Assembly: GCA_002394635.1 (NCBI GenBank) | Contig: DGUK01000050.1 | Coordinates: forward strand, 1-14,601 | Reading direction: 5' to 3' | Source of the DNA: Faecalitalea sp. UBA4312 | GTDB lineage: Bacteria > Bacillota_I > Bacilli_A > Erysipelotrichales > Erysipelotrichaceae | Length of the DNA stretch: 14,601 nt | Part shown: positions 8,391-14,601 of the stretch, one piece after another | Layout of the letters: each line of letters begins with the position of its first letter | How positions within the stretch are numbered: position 1 is the stretch's first letter | The notes under the pieces: generated by a model | Seen by the model: the letters and a program-made list of their open reading frames with translations, nothing else | Told to the model about the DNA's origin: nothing | The model's database searches: none | Made by a program: the position numbers and the translations under genes

Positions 8391-8471
8391 GTGCAGCGAA
8401 CTGCGTAAGTCCGATTTCGACTGCACGAACCCATATAGAAAGTCTGTGCAGTCTGTCTGCACGTTTTTTTT
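8391..8471 (+). promoter_or_regulatory. Attenuator-like structured leader of the MATE gene
   Basis: Four arms occur in order: GTGCAG (8391-8396), CTGCAC (8421-8426), GTGCAG (8446-8451), CTGCAC (8457-8462). The last two form a hairpin with a 5-base loop followed by G and eight T (8464-8471), an intrinsic terminator. The first pair can also pair with each other, and arms two and three form a mutually exclusive antiterminator. Smaller hairpins exist inside (GCAG-CGAA-CTGC at 8393-8404; AGTC/GACT at 8408-8422). The layout is that of a riboswitch or ribosome-controlled attenuator. I do not recognise it as a named riboswitch class. A GGGAGG ribosome site follows at 8474-8479. Confidence 0.65.
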
Positions 8472-8484
8472 ATGGGAGGTAATT

Positions 8485-9889
8485 ATGCATACAAATGCTT
8501 TTTTGGAAACGGAATCGTTATCTTACTTGATGCGTAAATATTCGATTCCTTGTATTATTTCATTATTATAACATTGTTGATCAGATTTTTATTGCCAACG
8601 CCTCGTATTTGGGCTCGTATGGCAATGTGGCGAATACGGTCGTCTATCCTTTGACGATCATTGCTTTGGCTATTGCGGTCATGATTGGAGATGGCAGCTG
8701 TGCTTTTGTGTCTTTATCTCTTGGGTCCAAGGAAATTTAGAAGGCGAAAATCAGCATCGGAAATGCGGTTGTTCTGACAGTATTATGCAGTGGATTCTTG
8801 ACGTTGATCTACCTTGGCTTTTCCACGTCCATCATCAATGGATTCGGGGCAGATGTCAATCAAATGACTTTTCAGTTATCCAAGGAATATTTCTTTTATA
8901 TTACATTAGGGATTCCTTTCTATATGTTCGGGCAAATGTGCAATCCGATCATTCGAGCGGACGGATCGCCTCGTTTTGCGATGATCTCAACGGTAATGGG
9001 GGCTATCCTCAACCTGATCCTTGATCCCTTGTTTATCTATGGATTTCATTGGGGAATGATGGGGGCTGCCGTTGCGACCGTCTTGGGACAAGTTGTGACA
9101 GCCATATTGGCAATCTATTATCTGCTCCACTTGAAGACCATGAAGCTGGACAAGGAAAGCCTGCATTTAAACGGCCATGTGATCGCTCGTTTTATTCCCA
9201 TGGGTATTTGCTCCATGTTGTCACAGATCTCCTTGGTGTTTGCCATGGCGGCTGTCAATAATATGATCCGTACCTATGGGGCCCTGGATCCTGTTTTTTC
9301 GCAAGCCCAATATGCGCAGATTCCTATGGCGGTTGTCGGGATCGTGATGAAGTTTTTCCAGATTGTGATTTCCATTGTGGTCGGCATGGCTGCCGGTTGT
9401 ATTCCGATTGTCGGATACAATATGGGTGCCGGAAGAACCGACCGTGTCAAAGATTTGTTTAAAAGGTTGTTGATGTATGAGTTCTCTATCGGAGTCATTG
9501 CCTTAATTATTACTCAATGCTTCCCACAGATTTTGATTGGCTTGTTCGGCGCTGCCAATGAAAGCACATACTATACGGATTTTGCGATTCGCTGCTTCCG
9601 TACATATTTATGCATGCTGCCATTAGCCTGTGTCAACAAAGCGGTTTTTATCCATATCCAGTCTCTGGGGAAAGCATTGTTGTCGACATTGTTATCCATG
9701 ATCCGTGAAATTGGTTTTGGGGTGGGGCTGGTCTTGTTGCTGCCGATGCGGTTTGGGCTGGACGGGGTATTATACTCCATGCCGTTGTCCGATTTTCTGA
9801 CATTTATCATATCCTCCATTTCTGTACTTTATGTGATGCGTTTGTTGAAAGAGCCGAGAATAAAGAATACAGTCTTAAAAACAATATAG
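8485..9889 (+). pseudogene. MATE-family efflux transporter, broken by frameshift and stop
   Basis: GGGAGG precedes the ATG at 8485; the first frame reads MHTNAFLETESLSYLMRKYSIPCIISLL and ends at a TAA at 8569-8571. The continuation YNIVDQIFIANASYLGSYGN lies in another frame from 8567. Intact relatives have a few more residues (VAAL-like) between ISLL and YNIVDQ, so a small deletion near 8563-8568 that is not a multiple of three is the likely cause. In the second frame an in-frame TAG at 8738-8740 follows LGSKEI, after which KAKISIGNAVVL continues without interruption to 9889. The remaining sequence is a well-preserved MATE drug/cation antiporter of the MepA-like branch with about twelve membrane helices, including IRADGSPRFAM and NPIIRADG. 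A shortened product could start near 8798 but would lack the first two or three helices. Two separate lesions argue for real decay, though assembly errors are possible. Confidence 0.85.
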
Positions 9890-9912
9890 AATGGTATACA
9901 CGTTCTATCCAT

Positions 9913-9943
9913 AAAAAAGCTGGATCGTATGGATCCAGTTTTT
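9913..9943. terminator. Bidirectional terminator between convergent MATE and SDR genes
   Basis: CTGGATC (9920-9926) pairs with GATCCAG (9932-9938), flanked by six A (9913-9918) and five T (9939-9943). The A/T flanks let it terminate both strands, as expected between convergent genes. Confidence 0.85.
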
Positions 9944-9961
9944 AGTATATTTTGCTGACAT

Positions 9962-10747
9962 TTATCCTCTGGATTTTCCACCCGATACATTAATGGTTGT
10001 TCCGGTGATATAGCTGGCACGATCGGATAACAGGAAGGCAACTGTGTTGGCGACTTCCTCCAGGCGACCTTCTCTATGTAACAGGGTAGACGTTTGGTAA
10101 GAACGGCGTACATCGCTCATAGTGACGTTGCGGCAATAGCTCATGCTGCGTTTGTATTCCTCACTCCATAAAGCAGTTGCTTCCATAGGACCCGGGGCTA
10201 CAGCGACGACGCGTATGCCATAGGAACCCAGTTCCTTGGCCCAGGAACGGGTAAAGCTTTCGACAGCCCCTTTGGTGGCTGAATAAGCACTTTGTGCGTT
10301 GCTGCCTTCTTTTCCGCATTCACTGGAGATATTGATGATGACTCCACTTTCCTGCTTGATCATAATGCGGGCTGCTGCCTGGGCGCATAAAAAGGTACCA
10401 AACACATTTAGGGTAAAGATCTTCTGAACAAAATCCAGATCCATTTCATAGTGAGAATATGGTTTGGTAGAATCTACTAACAGGCGAGGCATGGACATAC
10501 CGGCATTGTTTACCAGACCGTCAATTTTATCATAGGTTTGGATGACCTGATCGACCATATGCTGCACATCATCAGCATTGGTGATATCACAAGGAATCTT
10601 ATGGGCTGTTTGTTTCTTATAAGAACGGTCTGCCGAGATTACAATGGCTCCGTTTTCTTTCAGTTCTTTACAGATGGCGGCACCAATGCCGCTGGCACCA
10701 CCGGTCACGACAATGACCTTATCCTGTACATCTAACCAATCATTCAT
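9962..10747 (-). CDS. SDR-family polyol-6-phosphate dehydrogenase (sorbitol-6-phosphate dehydrogenase-like)
   Basis: A 261-residue classical short-chain dehydrogenase. The cofactor motif TGGASGIG is at 15-22, NNAG at 80-83, catalytic Asn114, Ser141/142 in INISSE, and YSATK with Tyr155 and Lys159. The start MNDWLDVQDKVIVVTGG, the segment PRLLVD, PGPMEATALW, and the ending SYITGTTINVSGGKSRG closely resemble sorbitol-6-phosphate 2-dehydrogenases of lactobacilli and related Bacillota. Those oxidise a hexitol 6-phosphate to the ketohexose 6-phosphate with NAD+. Asp40 after the second strand favours NAD(H) over NADP(H). It overlaps the upstream epimerase gene by four bases (ATGA) with GGAGGTA inside that gene, so both proteins are made from one message. 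Given the partner, the substrate could be an allitol-type phosphate as well as sorbitol 6-phosphate. Confidence 0.85.
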   Translation of the reverse strand: MNDWLDVQDKVIVVTGGASGIGAAICKELKENGAIVISADRSYKKQTAHKIPCDITNADDVQHMVDQVIQTYDKIDGLVNNAGMSMPRLLVDSTKPYSHYEMDLDFVQKIFTLNVFGTFLCAQAAARIMIKQESGVIINISSECGKEGSNAQSAYSATKGAVESFTRSWAKELGSYGIRVVAVAPGPMEATALWSEEYKRSMSYCRNVTMSDVRRSYQTSTLLHREGRLEEVANTVAFLLSDRASYITGTTINVSGGKSRG

Positions 10748-11436
10748 ATTGTTCTACCTCCATTTGTGGCTATTTCTATATTATGAACAGCGATTTCCAT
10801 CGCTTCTTTTGTATCACTGGATTTAGAGAACATTCCGCTTCCTCCGACAATAAACACATCTGCGCCGGCCAGGTATAATTCCTTAAAATATCTTTCGTTA
10901 CAACATCCGTCAATTCCGATGGTAAAGTGTCCATTTTGTTGTTTCCTTAACTGACAAGCCTGGCGTATACGGTCATAGGTTGTCTCGATGAAGGGCTGCC
11001 CGGCAAATCCCGGATCGACACTCATGATGATCAACCGGTCAATGATCTGAATATACGGTTCGATAATAGAGACCGGATCGGATGGGTTCAAAAAGATGCC
11101 AAATTGTACGTTCTTGGAATCCAGGTATCGTTTGATCGCATACATCTGCCGAGAAATGACATCCGGTGGACAGGTAATGATCCTGGCACCGCTGCGTACG
11201 CACCATTCCACCAGTTCTTTATCAATATTATCTACGTAAAGATGGGCTTCCATGGGAATGTCGGTAATGTGTGCGATAGCTTCCATGAACGGTGGGGATA
11301 AAGACATGTTTTTACAATAGTGATAATCGAGGATATCCACATGAAATTCATCGGCATATTCCGAGAGAATTTGAATTTCCGACTGGATATTCAGAAGATC
11401 CATACACATTAAAGAGGGGGAAAAAAGTACGTTCAT
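10744..11436 (-). CDS. Ribulose-phosphate 3-epimerase family, D-allulose-6-phosphate 3-epimerase-like
   Basis: A 230-residue TIM-barrel epimerase. The opening FSPSLMCMDLL is more like AlsE (allulose-6-phosphate 3-epimerase) than like standard Rpe. Metal and catalytic residues are all visible: His32 and Asp34 (FHVDILD), His65 (EAHLYV) and Asp176 (GIDGCCN), with MSVDPGFAGQPFI (138-150) and the phosphate site VGGSGMF (197-203). An odd feature is DYHYCKN at 37-43 where relatives have DGHFVPN. In the family AlsE interconverts D-allulose 6-phosphate and D-fructose 6-phosphate. GGAGG lies six bases before the ATG. The gene leads a two-gene operon with the SDR dehydrogenase and diverges from a DeoR-type regulator. 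This context fits sugar catabolism, not the pentose phosphate housekeeping role. Confidence 0.82.
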   Translation of the reverse strand: MNVLFSPSLMCMDLLNIQSEIQILSEYADEFHVDILDYHYCKNMSLSPPFMEAIAHITDIPMEAHLYVDNIDKELVEWCVRSGARIITCPPDVISRQMYAIKRYLDSKNVQFGIFLNPSDPVSIIEPYIQIIDRLIIMSVDPGFAGQPFIETTYDRIRQACQLRKQQNGHFTIGIDGCCNERYFKELYLAGADVFIVGGSGMFSKSSDTKEAMEIAVHNIEIATNGGRTI

Positions 11437-11453
11437 AGCTTACCTCCGATTTT

Positions 11454-11482
11454 AGTATAGAAGATGATTGAATATACATCAA
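11454..11482 (-). promoter_or_regulatory. Predicted promoter of the epimerase-SDR operon
   Basis: On the minus strand, TTGATG (11482-11477), 17 bases, TATACT (11459-11454), about 18 bases upstream of the epimerase start codon. A TGATTG-type site lies within the spacer. Confidence 0.6.
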
Positions 11483-11544
11483 AGATATTCTAAAATGTTG
11501 ATAAACAATCAGAATTATCCGATATAAATGATTGAAAACAATCA
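11465..11544. promoter_or_regulatory. Repeated TGATTG-type operator sites between the divergent genes
   Basis: A perfect inverted repeat TGATTG-AAAA-CAATCA is at 11529-11544, directly before the regulator's ribosome site. A partial copy, TTGATAAACAATCA, is at 11498-11511, and TGATTGAATATACATCA is at 11465-11481, inside the epimerase promoter. Three related sites across a divergent promoter region suit binding by the adjacent DeoR-type protein and would let it control both directions. A possible regulator promoter uses TTGATA (11498-11503) and TATAAA (11523-11528), with a long 19-base spacing. Confidence 0.5.
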
Positions 11545-11558
11545 ATAAGGAGACTTTT

Positions 11559-12326
11559 ATGATACCAGATGAACGCCGAACACAGATTCTGACTGCTCTG
11601 CATGCTAAAGGGTATGCCTCTGTTGAAGAGCTGGCAAAAACCGTTTATGTCAGCATTCCTACGATACGAAGAGATTTGATCATTATGGAAAAAGATGGAC
11701 AGATCCGCCGGACACATGGTGGCGCTCTGTATGTCAGTCCAGACAGTGGGATTCCCCCTTTGGCATTAAGAAACCAGGTACATATTGAAGAAAAGACCAA
11801 AATCGGAAAAATGGCGGCTTCGATGATCAAAGAAGGGCAGTCCATCTTTATCGATTCGAGTTCGACTGGTTTTTATCTGGTGAAATCGATTCCCAGAGAC
11901 AGACAGATAACCGTGATGACCAACGGATTGGCAATAGCCCAGGCATTTGACGAGCATACCCATGTCCATGTCGAAATGACCGGAGGGACCTATGACAGTC
12001 ACCATGCATGTATGGTGGGATGGGAAGCTGCTTCCTTTATCAATCAAAGATATGCGGACTGGTTCTTTGTTTCCGGGAACACCATGGATGCCCGGCATGG
12101 AATCACGGCTTATTCATCCATCGATATTCCCATAAAACAAGCGATGGCAAAAAATGCCAGAAAAACAGTGCTGTTGATGGATCACTCAAAGATGGATCAG
12201 GTTTCCTACTATCAGATCTTTGAATGGAAGGATATAGATATCCTTGTTACAGACCGGGAAGTGTCTTCATCCCTTCAGAAAGCCTGTTATGAAAATCATG
12301 TTCAGATCAAAACGAACGAATCGTGA
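11559..12326 (+). CDS. DeoR/GlpR-family transcriptional regulator
   Basis: A 255-residue regulator with the classic two-part DeoR layout. The N-terminal helix-turn-helix spans about 6-56: ERRTQILTALHAKGYASVEELA, then VSIPTIRRDL and the wing RRTHGGA (50-56). A C-terminal sugar-phosphate-sensing domain follows, with SIFIDSSSTGFYL, VMTNGLAIA, VEMTGG and VFVSGNT-like segments (here FFVSGN), and VLLMDHSK near residue 206. The family usually represses sugar operons and is released by a phosphorylated intermediate. AAGGAG (11547-11552) sets the start at 11559; an in-frame TTG at 11532 lies inside the palindromic site. It diverges from the epimerase-SDR operon, so a hexulose or hexitol phosphate is the likely effector, by inference. 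Confidence 0.92.
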   Translation: MIPDERRTQILTALHAKGYASVEELAKTVYVSIPTIRRDLIIMEKDGQIRRTHGGALYVSPDSGIPPLALRNQVHIEEKTKIGKMAASMIKEGQSIFIDSSSTGFYLVKSIPRDRQITVMTNGLAIAQAFDEHTHVHVEMTGGTYDSHHACMVGWEAASFINQRYADWFFVSGNTMDARHGITAYSSIDIPIKQAMAKNARKTVLLMDHSKMDQVSYYQIFEWKDIDILVTDREVSSSLQKACYENHVQIKTNES

Positions 12327-12376
12327 TCTGAAGGAGACCGAGTGGGTTTGAAGCGAAGAGGAATAATGGAATCCAT

Positions 12377-12405
12377 TTGACCTTTAAAATACTTAGGCAT
12401 AGAAT
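12377..12405 (+). promoter_or_regulatory. buk: Promoter of the butyrate kinase gene
   Basis: TTGACC (12377-12382), 17 bases, TAGAAT (12400-12405). The small palindrome AATGG-AAT-CCATT (12365-12377) abuts the -35. No terminator was seen between the regulator and this promoter, so some read-through is possible. Confidence 0.65.
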
Positions 12406-12433
12406 ATTCGTTGGAAGTGTTTAGGATGAGGAT

Positions 12434-13534
12434 ATGAAAAAGTTTAAGATATTTGTGATCAATCCAGGGTCTACATCAACAAAGCTGGCCCTGTTTGAAG
12501 ATGAAACATGTTTATTTAAAACCAATGTATTTCATGATTCTTCGGTATTGTTGAAATTTCCGAAGATCAATGATCAGCTGTTATACCGACTGATGGTGAT
12601 CATGAAGTTTATAGACGACAACAACATCGATCTGACTGGGCTGGATGCCATCGTCGGACGAGGAGGAAGCTGTTATTCCGTCAAGAGCGGGACGTATGTT
12701 GTGGATGACCGCCTGATCAAGGATACAAGAGAAGCCAAAGGAGGCCTGTATCATACATCCATGTTGGGAGTCCAGCTGGCTCAGGAAATTCAGAAGATCT
12801 ATGGTGGAAAGATGTTTATGGTCGATCCTCCGATTGTGGATGAATATTGTGATTTAGCCCGCATTACCGGATTAAAAGGGGTATATCGCAAGGCTGTATC
12901 GCATGCCTTGAATCTGAAGGCGGCTGCCAAACATCATGCGGAAGTCATGGGGCGTCCCTATGAAGACTGTAATTTTATTGTTTGTCATATCGATGGCGGT
13001 ATTTCCGTAACTGCACATCGTAAAGGAGAAATGATTGATGGGAACGATGCCGGGGGAGGACAAGGGCCTTTTACACCGACACGGATGGGCAGTATGGCAG
13101 TAACGGATGTCATTCATTATCTACAAGATAAATCTCATGATGAAATCTTAAATCTCTGTACGGAAGCTGGTGGTTTTTCCAGCCATTTCGGCACATCGGA
13201 TTCAGATAAGATCCATGCTCGTGTGGAAAAAGGCGATCCGCATGCGGTCCGTGTATGGAATGCGATGATCTATCAGATCATTAAATATATCGGTGCTATG
13301 AGTACCGCTTTAGCCGGCCAGGTGGATGCCATCATCTTGACGGGTGGTTTACTGCGGTTTGATGATATTGAACAGAAAATCAAAGAATCGTGTGAATGGA
13401 TCGCACCGGTTACATCTTATCCGGGAGAATTCGAACAGGAAGCATTGGCCTATGGCGCCTTACGTGTATTAAGAGGGCAACAGAAAGCCAAAATCTATCC
13501 GGGAAAACCGGTATGGAATGGATTTGAAAAATAG
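12434..13534 (+). CDS. buk: Butyrate kinase
   Basis: Interconverts butyryl phosphate plus ADP and butyrate plus ATP, giving substrate-level ATP in fermentation; cytoplasmic. The protein is 366 residues, slightly longer than the usual 355. The acetate-kinase-fold signature VINPGSTSTKLALFE is at 8-22, CHIDGGISVTAH at 184-195, GGGQGPFTPTRMGS at 207-220 and ILTGGLL near 300. The sequence from RGGSCYSVKSGTY to GGLYHTSMLG is typical of butyrate rather than acetate kinases. The usual partner phosphotransbutyrylase (ptb) is not in the window and the gene has its own promoter and terminator. Branched-chain acyl phosphates are alternative substrates in this family. The ribosome site is weak (GGATGAGG, 12424-12431). 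Confidence 0.94.
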   Translation: MKKFKIFVINPGSTSTKLALFEDETCLFKTNVFHDSSVLLKFPKINDQLLYRLMVIMKFIDDNNIDLTGLDAIVGRGGSCYSVKSGTYVVDDRLIKDTREAKGGLYHTSMLGVQLAQEIQKIYGGKMFMVDPPIVDEYCDLARITGLKGVYRKAVSHALNLKAAAKHHAEVMGRPYEDCNFIVCHIDGGISVTAHRKGEMIDGNDAGGGQGPFTPTRMGSMAVTDVIHYLQDKSHDEILNLCTEAGGFSSHFGTSDSDKIHARVEKGDPHAVRVWNAMIYQIIKYIGAMSTALAGQVDAIILTGGLLRFDDIEQKIKESCEWIAPVTSYPGEFEQEALAYGALRVLRGQQKAKIYPGKPVWNGFEK

Positions 13535-13570
13535 AAGCAGATTTTAAAAAGTCTGCTTCTTTCTTTTTTT
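13533..13570. terminator. Terminator at the buk / flavin reductase convergence
   Basis: AGAAGCAGA (13533-13541) pairs perfectly with TCTGCTTCT (13552-13560), followed by a T-rich run (13561-13570). On the opposite side AAAAA (13527-13531) gives a U-run for the minus strand, so it may act both ways. Its right arm lies inside the last codons of the minus-strand gene. Confidence 0.8.
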
Positions 13571-14146
13571 CTTCTTCTTTTTTCGTACGGAATACCCAAA
13601 GGTTCCTAACAGCTTTCCTAATTCATAGTATTCCCCATGATTATAGGCAATCAGTTCGGCTTTTTTCAGATCCAGTTTTCCGTTTTCATCCAGATAGGTA
13701 TCATCGACATTGGTGCTGAGTACTTTGGCAATAAACATATCATGGGTTCCTAGTTCCAGGACTTGTACAACTTTACATTCCAGGGAGACCGGGCTTTCTT
13801 CAATGCCCGGTGCTTTGACAAAGCGGGAGGGGTACGGTGTTAATTTCATCTCGCCTTCCAGGGCAAATTTGTCGATATCACGTCCGGAACGTACGCCGAC
13901 AAAATCCGTAACTTTCGCAAGTTTTTTTGTCGAAAGATTCATCACAAACTCTCCGGTACGGGCAATGATGTCATGCGAATAACGTTGTTTCCGAATAGAT
14001 ACAGAAACCATAACAGGATCAGAACAGATAGTTCCTGCCCAGGCAGCTGTCATCACATTGGGTTTCCCATTTTCATCGGCACAGCTGATCAATACAGCCG
14101 GTACGGGATTTAATAAGTTGGAAGCTCTCCAGTATTGTCGTGTCAT
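13544..14146 (-). CDS. Flavin reductase-family (flavoredoxin-like) protein with poly-lysine tail
   Basis: A 200-residue FMN-binding split-barrel protein. The start MTRQYWRASNLLNPVPAVLISCADENGKPNVMTAAWAGT and the segments DPVMVSVSIRKQRYSH, GEFVMNLS and VTDFVGVRSGRDIDKF are typical of the flavin reductase/flavoredoxin group, which binds FMN and transfers electrons to unknown partners. The C-terminus is strikingly basic: after GYSVR come six lysines, Arg, two lysines and QTF (residues 188-200). AAGGAG upstream of the ATG at 14146 supports the start. The stop (13544-13546) falls inside the loop of the terminator hairpin of buk. It lies 13 bases downstream of the DUF434-family gene, so the two are probably co-transcribed. 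Confidence 0.87.
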   Translation of the reverse strand: MTRQYWRASNLLNPVPAVLISCADENGKPNVMTAAWAGTICSDPVMVSVSIRKQRYSHDIIARTGEFVMNLSTKKLAKVTDFVGVRSGRDIDKFALEGEMKLTPYPSRFVKAPGIEESPVSLECKVVQVLELGTHDMFIAKVLSTNVDDTYLDENGKLDLKKAELIAYNHGEYYELGKLLGTFGYSVRKKKKKKRKKQTF

Positions 14147-14159
14147 AGTGATTCTCCTT

Positions 14160-14601
14160 CTAAAAGATTGTGATGATCTTGGGATGCAGCGGTTCTATAC
14201 AAGCTTTGACCAGATTGACCCAGCTGTTACACCGGTCCAGAATGATAGCATCGCTGGTTACCACATTGTCTTTTGTCTCCAGATAATGATCGGCATCATC
14301 AACCAGATCTACTTCTATGTCCAAAGGACTGGCTTGCGCCATGTCAAGCAGCTTGGTTTTTAAACGTCCGGAATTGGAAACCGGCGCATCTAGATAAATA
14401 TGTAAGCCGGCAACATCGTGATTCTGACATGTTTGATATAAACAGTCAATGGCTTGTGTGGTTTCCTCAATGATCCGGTAGGTTCCGTGTAGTCCGGCCA
14501 GATCTCGGATCGTTCCATCCATGCCTGTCAGCAACAAAGAATGACAGTACGCTATTTCCAGTGTGATGATGGTGTTGAACCCATCGACAAACAGTGTCTT
14601 T
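14160..14601 (-). CDS. DUF434-family protein, C-terminal part
   Basis: The minus-strand frame is open from the right edge (first full codon at 14600) to the TAG at 14162-14160, giving 146 residues; the 5' end is outside. The sequence contains VDGFNTIITLE near the left end of the fragment, then LTGMDGTIRDLAGLHGTYR, LDAPVSNSGRLK, DLVDDADHYL and VTSDAIILDRCNSWVNL. These match my recollection of DUF434, a poorly characterised conserved family with a nuclease-like alternating pattern of acidic residues (VDGFN, LDAP, SDAIILDR) resembling PIN/NYN-type folds. That structural comparison is tentative. A TTG at 14537 could be read as a start, but homologous sequence clearly continues upstream. It precedes the flavin reductase gene by 13 bases. 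Confidence 0.75.
   Translation of the reverse strand, partial: KTLFVDGFNTIITLEIAYCHSLLLTGMDGTIRDLAGLHGTYRIIEETTQAIDCLYQTCQNHDVAGLHIYLDAPVSNSGRLKTKLLDMAQASPLDIEVDLVDDADHYLETKDNVVTSDAIILDRCNSWVNLVKACIEPLHPKIITIF

Noticed and set aside
8384..8482. Small open frames through the MATE leader (from ATG 8384 or 8389) as leader peptides
   Set aside because: No ribosome site precedes either, and the predicted transcript begins at about the same place, so translation is not supported.
8798..9889. The MATE remainder as an intact shorter gene
   Set aside because: The first helices are encoded upstream in frame, separated only by a TAG; no ribosome site is evident near 8798.
12342..12380. Thirteen-codon frame from GTG after AAGGAG, between the regulator and buk
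   Set aside because: Too short to support, overlaps the buk -35 box, and has no recognisable sequence.

Overview
The window looks like chromosomal DNA of a low-to-moderate GC member of the Bacillota, plausibly a gut-type anaerobe (Erysipelotrichia- or Clostridia-like). The indications are strong AGGAGG ribosome sites, canonical TTGaca-N17-TAtaaT promoters, U-tailed intrinsic terminators, the two-subunit PyrK/PyrD dihydroorotate dehydrogenase, an ECF riboflavin importer under an FMN riboswitch, and a butyrate kinase. The taxon is inferred from gene content only. Nothing suggests a phage, plasmid, insertion sequence or CRISPR array.

Layout. 1-470 (minus) is the 5' part of a CNNM/CorC-like membrane protein. 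It diverges from a tightly packed pyrimidine operon, pyrB-pyrK-pyrD-pyrF-pyrE (680-4584), whose genes mostly overlap by 1-8 bases and which ends in a GAAA-loop terminator. The operon leader contains a long U-tailed hairpin immediately after the promoter. Next come an orphan RelB/DinJ-type antitoxin (4684-4914), a zinc-ribbon/triple-GYF/TM/coiled-coil/SH3 envelope protein (4971-6212) and a cytidylate-kinase-like protein (6304-6906).

6903-8275 is a flavin unit: promoter, FMN riboswitch, terminator, ribU, and a small FMN-binding split-barrel (PNPOx-family) protein. It is followed by a new promoter and an attenuator-like leader built from two GTGCAG/CTGCAC pairs, reading into a MATE efflux gene (8485-9889) that is broken by a frameshift and an in-frame TAG.

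9962-12326 is a small sugar module: a polyol-phosphate dehydrogenase of the SDR family and a D-allulose-6-phosphate 3-epimerase-like protein, translationally coupled on the minus strand and divergent from a DeoR-family regulator. Together they could feed a rare hexitol or ketohexose phosphate into fructose-6-phosphate; no transporter or kinase is visible in the window. 12434-13534 is a solitary butyrate kinase with its own promoter. It converges on a flavin reductase with a poly-lysine tail (13544-14146), which follows a partial DUF434-family protein running off the right edge (14160-14601).

The most interesting points are the leader structures in front of pyrB and the MATE gene, and the allulose-6-phosphate/polyol-phosphate module. 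No wholly new system could be demonstrated from sequence alone.
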